From Actinomadura sp. WMMA1423 (GTDB lineage Bacteria; Actinomycetota; Actinomycetes; Streptosporangiales; Streptosporangiaceae), in NCBI RefSeq assembly GCF_006547145.1, contig NZ_CP041244.1:4588001-4652000 (forward strand): a DNA stretch of 64,000 bases, in the 5' to 3' direction. The position numbers were made by a program, and so were the translations under genes. The notes under the pieces are model-generated. The model ran no database searches. It was not told where the DNA came from and saw nothing but the letters and a program-made list of their open reading frames with translations. Of this stretch, positions 61,449 through 64,000 are shown piece by piece. Every line of letters starts with the position of its first letter. Position 1 is the first letter of the stretch.

Positions 61449-61480
61449 GGGCCCCGCGGCCTGGGGAGGTCGCGGGGCCC
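61449..61480. terminator. Hairpin between convergent genes
   Basis: GGGCCCCGCGGCC and GGTCGCGGGGCCC pair over 13 bp with one mismatch around TGGGGA, between the serine hydrolase and the convergent membrane-protein gene. Confidence 0.65.
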
Positions 61481-61486
61481 GAGGGA

Positions 61487-62533
61487 TCAGGCTTTGTCGG
61501 GGCGGGAGGCCCGGTTCTTGAGCGGGAGTTCCACGAGGCGGACGCACAGCATCGTCACCGCGAAACCGGCCAGGCACGCCACCAGGAGATGCGCGAGAAT
61601 CGGGAGCTCGCCGAACGATCCCACGTGGAACACGGCCAACTGGGTGAGGAGCGGCACGCCGGGCATCGCCAGCAGCGCGAAGGCACGGCGCCCCTGGCTG
61701 GACCTCGACAGGGCTGCGCAGAGCAGGACGGCGATGACCAGAGCGGTGCCGAACTGGAGGCGGCCCCACATCAGCGCGAAGTTGTAGAAGCGGTCAGGAT
61801 CGGTCAGCTGAAGCTTCCCCACATCGCCTTGGAGCAACAGCTTGAACAGCGGCTCCGAGGAGAGCGCGGCGAGGAGTCCCGCCATGACCGCTACCCCGGC
61901 GACGCGTGATCGGCCGAGCAGGCGGGCGCCGTGGCGGGGCCCGGGCGACGCGACCAGCGATGCGGTGGCCACCAGCGCGAGCGGCAGCGGGATGCCCGCC
62001 AAGGAGGCCGCCACGAAGGCGTAGGGGGCTTCCACGAAGTTCTCGGCCCAGATCCCGAGGACCACCTGCGCTGCGGTCAGCGTGCAGGCGGCAGAGGCGG
62101 CATGGCGGCGGGCTCCACGCCAGGCCAGGAAAGCGATACCGGTCCAGGCCAGCCAGAACGGCATGGTCCCGAAGTAGACGGGGAGCAGGCCCCACAGGGT
62201 GGCCGTGTCCAAGCGGTGAGCGACCGCCCACGCCGTATCAGGGATGTTGAGGACGAACCGCAGCCCGTCGGCCAGGAGCATGACCATTGAGATGAATCCG
62301 GCCACGGCGAGCGCTCCCGGCCACGGTGACCCGGTGGCGTCGCCGGCGGCGCGGCGCAGCCGAATGTTGAGGGCGCCGCGGAGCAGGTCGGCGGCATCAC
62401 CGAGGGATGGCCGTGTCTGTCCCGGCCGGGCCGCGGACAGCAGTACGTCCAGCATCTCTTCCCCGTGCTCGGCGCGGTGCCCGGCCGGGTAGCAGGCGAG
62501 GAGGCGGCGGTAACGATGCTCGAGTGCGCTCAC
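61487..62533 (-). CDS. Membrane protein co-transcribed with PadR
   Basis: 348 residues. The N-terminus LEHRYRRLLACYPAGHRAEHGEEMLDVLL is the cytoplasmic motif seen in PadR-linked membrane proteins. It is followed by about eight segments from residue 75. GTG at 62533 overlaps padR (GTGA). Like the gene at 9276 it belongs to a PadR plus membrane-partner unit; its role is unknown. Confidence 0.85.
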   Translation of the reverse strand: MSALEHRYRRLLACYPAGHRAEHGEEMLDVLLSAARPGQTRPSLGDAADLLRGALNIRLRRAAGDATGSPWPGALAVAGFISMVMLLADGLRFVLNIPDTAWAVAHRLDTATLWGLLPVYFGTMPFWLAWTGIAFLAWRGARRHAASAACTLTAAQVVLGIWAENFVEAPYAFVAASLAGIPLPLALVATASLVASPGPRHGARLLGRSRVAGVAVMAGLLAALSSEPLFKLLLQGDVGKLQLTDPDRFYNFALMWGRLQFGTALVIAVLLCAALSRSSQGRRAFALLAMPGVPLLTQLAVFHVGSFGELPILAHLLVACLAGFAVTMLCVRLVELPLKNRASRPDKA

Positions 62534-62892
62534 TGGAGCCCCCCGAAGGCCGGCGTCGCGCCGCCGCCCAGGTTCGGGAGGTCGGCCAGGCGGCGGGCGG
62601 CGATCCGCGTCCGCTGCTGGAGCGCCTCGACCTCGGCGGCCAGTGCGGCGGCGCCCTCGTCGGTGAGCCGGTAGTAGCGGCGCAACCGGCCGCCGACGAC
62701 CTCCTCGCGGTCGGGGGCGATGAGCTCCTCGGCCTGCAGCCGGTCCAGTGCCGCGTAGAGCGTGCCGGCGCGCAGCCGGGTCCGCCCGTCGGAGATCTGC
62801 TCGACGTCGGACATGATCCCGTACCCGTGCTGCGGACCGTCCGCGAGCGCGGTCAGGATCAGGAACGTCGGCTCCTGCATCGATTTGGGCAT
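62530..62892 (-). CDS. PadR-family transcriptional regulator
   Basis: 120 residues. EPTFLILTALADGPQHGYGI, RLRAGTLYAALDRLQAE and RRYYRLTDEGAAALA are the PadR helices and wing. ATG at 62892 (or MQEP at 62880). A -10-like TATAAC (62899-62904) ends six nt before it, so a leaderless transcript is likely. The AT-rich spacer upstream (62893-62925) is its own presumed operator. Confidence 0.92.
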   Translation of the reverse strand: MPKSMQEPTFLILTALADGPQHGYGIMSDVEQISDGRTRLRAGTLYAALDRLQAEELIAPDREEVVGGRLRRYYRLTDEGAAALAAEVEALQQRTRIAARRLADLPNLGGGATPAFGGLQ

Positions 62893-62898
62893 GCCATC

Positions 62899-62904
62899 GT
62901 TATA
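62899..62904 (-). promoter_or_regulatory. -10 box of the PadR gene
   Basis: TATAAC on the minus strand inside the AT-rich tract ATCGTTATATATCGAT, six nt before the ATG at 62892; the surrounding imperfect dyad may be the PadR site. Confidence 0.5.
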
Positions 62905-62965
62905 TATCGATCATCTGACTATTCGCAAGCGCCCGACTTGCGGCGGGCGTCACCTCAGCGCGGCC

Positions 62966-64000
62966 TCACCTCAGCGCGGCGGGGGCGGTGGGTGGGACGG
63001 CGGGGCTCTCGGGCAGGACGCGGTCGATGCGTTCGTAAGGGCGTCCAGGCTCAGGACGAGGGTCCTTCTGGCCGCGGTTCGGCCAGAACGCCATGGCACG
63101 CTCGGCCTGGGCCGTGATGGTGAGGGACGGGTTCACGCCGAGGTTCGCGGTGACCGCAGAGCCGTCCACGACGTGCAGGCCCGGGTGTCCGTGGACACGG
63201 TGGTAGGGGTCGATGACACCGGTCACGGGCGTCTCCCCGATGACGCAGCCGCCGATGAAGTGCGCGGTCGTCGGGATGTTGAACAGGTCGAACCAGGTCC
63301 CGCCCGGGGTGGCGTCGAGCTCCTCCGCGAGCATCCGGACGGCCTTGTGGGCGACGGGGATCCAGGTGGGGTTGGGCTCGCCGTCGCCCTGGCGCGCGAC
63401 CAGCCTGCGGCGCCCGAGCCGGCCGCGCTTCTCGCCGATGGTGATGGAGTTGTCGGCGGTCTGCATGACGAGGGCGATCACGGTCCGCTTGGCCCAGTCC
63501 CTGAGGGACAGCCCGCGCAGGATGACGGTCGGGTGCCGGGCCGACTGGCCGAGGAACTTCAGCCAGCGGGGCGGGCCGCCGCCGTCGACCAGCAGAGTCC
63601 GGATGACGCCCATGGCGTTGTTGCCCGCGCCGTAGCGGGTGGGCTCGATGTGGGTCTTGTCGTCCGGGTGGAACGACGAGGTGATGGCGAGGCCCGTGCT
63701 GTGGTCGACGTCCTTCTTGCGGTGCCAGACGGTCATGCGCTCGACGCCGAGGAGCGCCTCGGAGTTGGTGCGGGTGAGCTCACCGAGGCGGGGCGACAGG
63801 TGCGGGAGGCGGCCGGCGGAGCGCATCCGGTGCAGGAGGCGCTGCGTCCCGTACGTCCCGGCGGCGAGGACGACGTGTTCGGCGGTCAGCGTCCGGCGGC
63901 GCTTGCGGAGCGGGCCGGTGCGTTCGGTGCCGACCTCGTAGCCGCCGGCCTCCCGGGGCGTCAGGGCGGAGACGGTCGTGTCGGGTATCACCCGCACGCC
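62966..64000 (-). CDS. GMC-type oxidoreductase (cholesterol-oxidase-like), C-terminal part (5' end outside window)
   Basis: The frame is open at the right edge, so the N-terminal FAD-binding fold is missing. Seen here: EHVVLAAGTYGTQRLLHRMR (second dinucleotide contact), the substrate domain, FIGGCVIGETPVTGVIDPYH (His/Asn-like catalytic region) and HVVDGSAVTANLGVNPSLTITAQAERAM, the standard GMC end. Sequence is closest in feel to cholesterol oxidases and related actinobacterial flavoproteins. About 345 residues are in the window. Confidence 0.85.
   Translation of the reverse strand, partial: GVRVIPDTTVSALTPREAGGYEVGTERTGPLRKRRRTLTAEHVVLAAGTYGTQRLLHRMRSAGRLPHLSPRLGELTRTNSEALLGVERMTVWHRKKDVDHSTGLAITSSFHPDDKTHIEPTRYGAGNNAMGVIRTLLVDGGGPPRWLKFLGQSARHPTVILRGLSLRDWAKRTVIALVMQTADNSITIGEKRGRLGRRRLVARQGDGEPNPTWIPVAHKAVRMLAEELDATPGGTWFDLFNIPTTAHFIGGCVIGETPVTGVIDPYHRVHGHPGLHVVDGSAVTANLGVNPSLTITAQAERAMAFWPNRGQKDPRPEPGRPYERIDRVLPESPAVPPTAPAALR

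Overview
The window reads as chromosome of a filamentous, very GC-rich actinomycete, most like Actinomadura and its relatives. This is inferred from GC-rich third codon positions, frequent GTG starts, ATGA/GTGA start-stop overlaps, a SARP regulator, a chaplin-type hyphal coat protein, XRE(DUF5753)+DUF397 and RsbW-like ATPase genes, DUF222/HNH proteins and actinobacterial class E and F sortases. I saw no rRNA, tRNA, CRISPR array, integrase or transposase. Species cannot be decided from the sequence alone.

1-5.9 kb is the edge of a polyketide cluster: the end of a PKS protein that stops after an acyltransferase, an acyl-CoA carboxylase beta subunit (precursor supply), a SARP activator, an alpha/beta hydrolase, a small unclassified protein and a SnoaL-like protein. 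Three heptamers spaced 11 bp apart lie between the SARP and the hydrolase and look like a SARP operator. 5.9-19.2 kb is mixed chromosome: a PhoX-type phosphatase remnant, a tyrosine-phosphatase-like gene, a PadR-controlled ABC exporter, a DinB-like gene, a methyltransferase, an ArsR/MFS pair divergent from a phospholipase-D-like gene, a second MFS, an S4 protein, and a lipid acyltransferase-patatin pair.

19.5-28.6 kb carries surface and secreted functions: a GH3 glucosidase, a PRC-barrel/DUF2382 stress protein, a matrixin-like metalloprotease, a class E sortase, a three-domain chaplin with a nine-residue repeat tail, and a secreted protein of unknown role. 28.6-45.1 kb is the centrepiece. A leftward operon encodes a complete Wzx/Wzy-type exopolysaccharide pathway: initiating sugar transferase, polymerase/ligase, flippase, polysaccharide deacetylase, glycosyltransferase, Wzz-like protein and a second glycosyltransferase. 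It is flanked by a GH26-like glycosidase, an ATP-grasp ligase plus class-B-type flavin monooxygenase pair, an L,D-transpeptidase and a sulfotransferase. Many genes of this part carry short in-frame tandem repeats (periods 15, 18, 21, 27 and 36 bp) in non-catalytic tails. In two places the repeats lie where two long reading frames overlap, once antisense and once on the same strand in another frame.

45.1-64 kb is regulatory and accessory: an ATPase/XRE/DUF397 module, an HNH protein, a duplicated oxidoreductase tail, DUF4397 plus class F sortase, TerC, an ArsR/oxidoreductase pair with 17-bp operator repeats, a second RsbW-like ATPase, a long coiled-coil protein, an APC permease, an ArsR-ArsC fusion with VOC protein, a beta-lactamase-fold hydrolase, a PadR/membrane pair and a GMC oxidoreductase cut by the right edge. 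Several genes have a -10 box 6-8 nt before the start codon and are probably leaderless.
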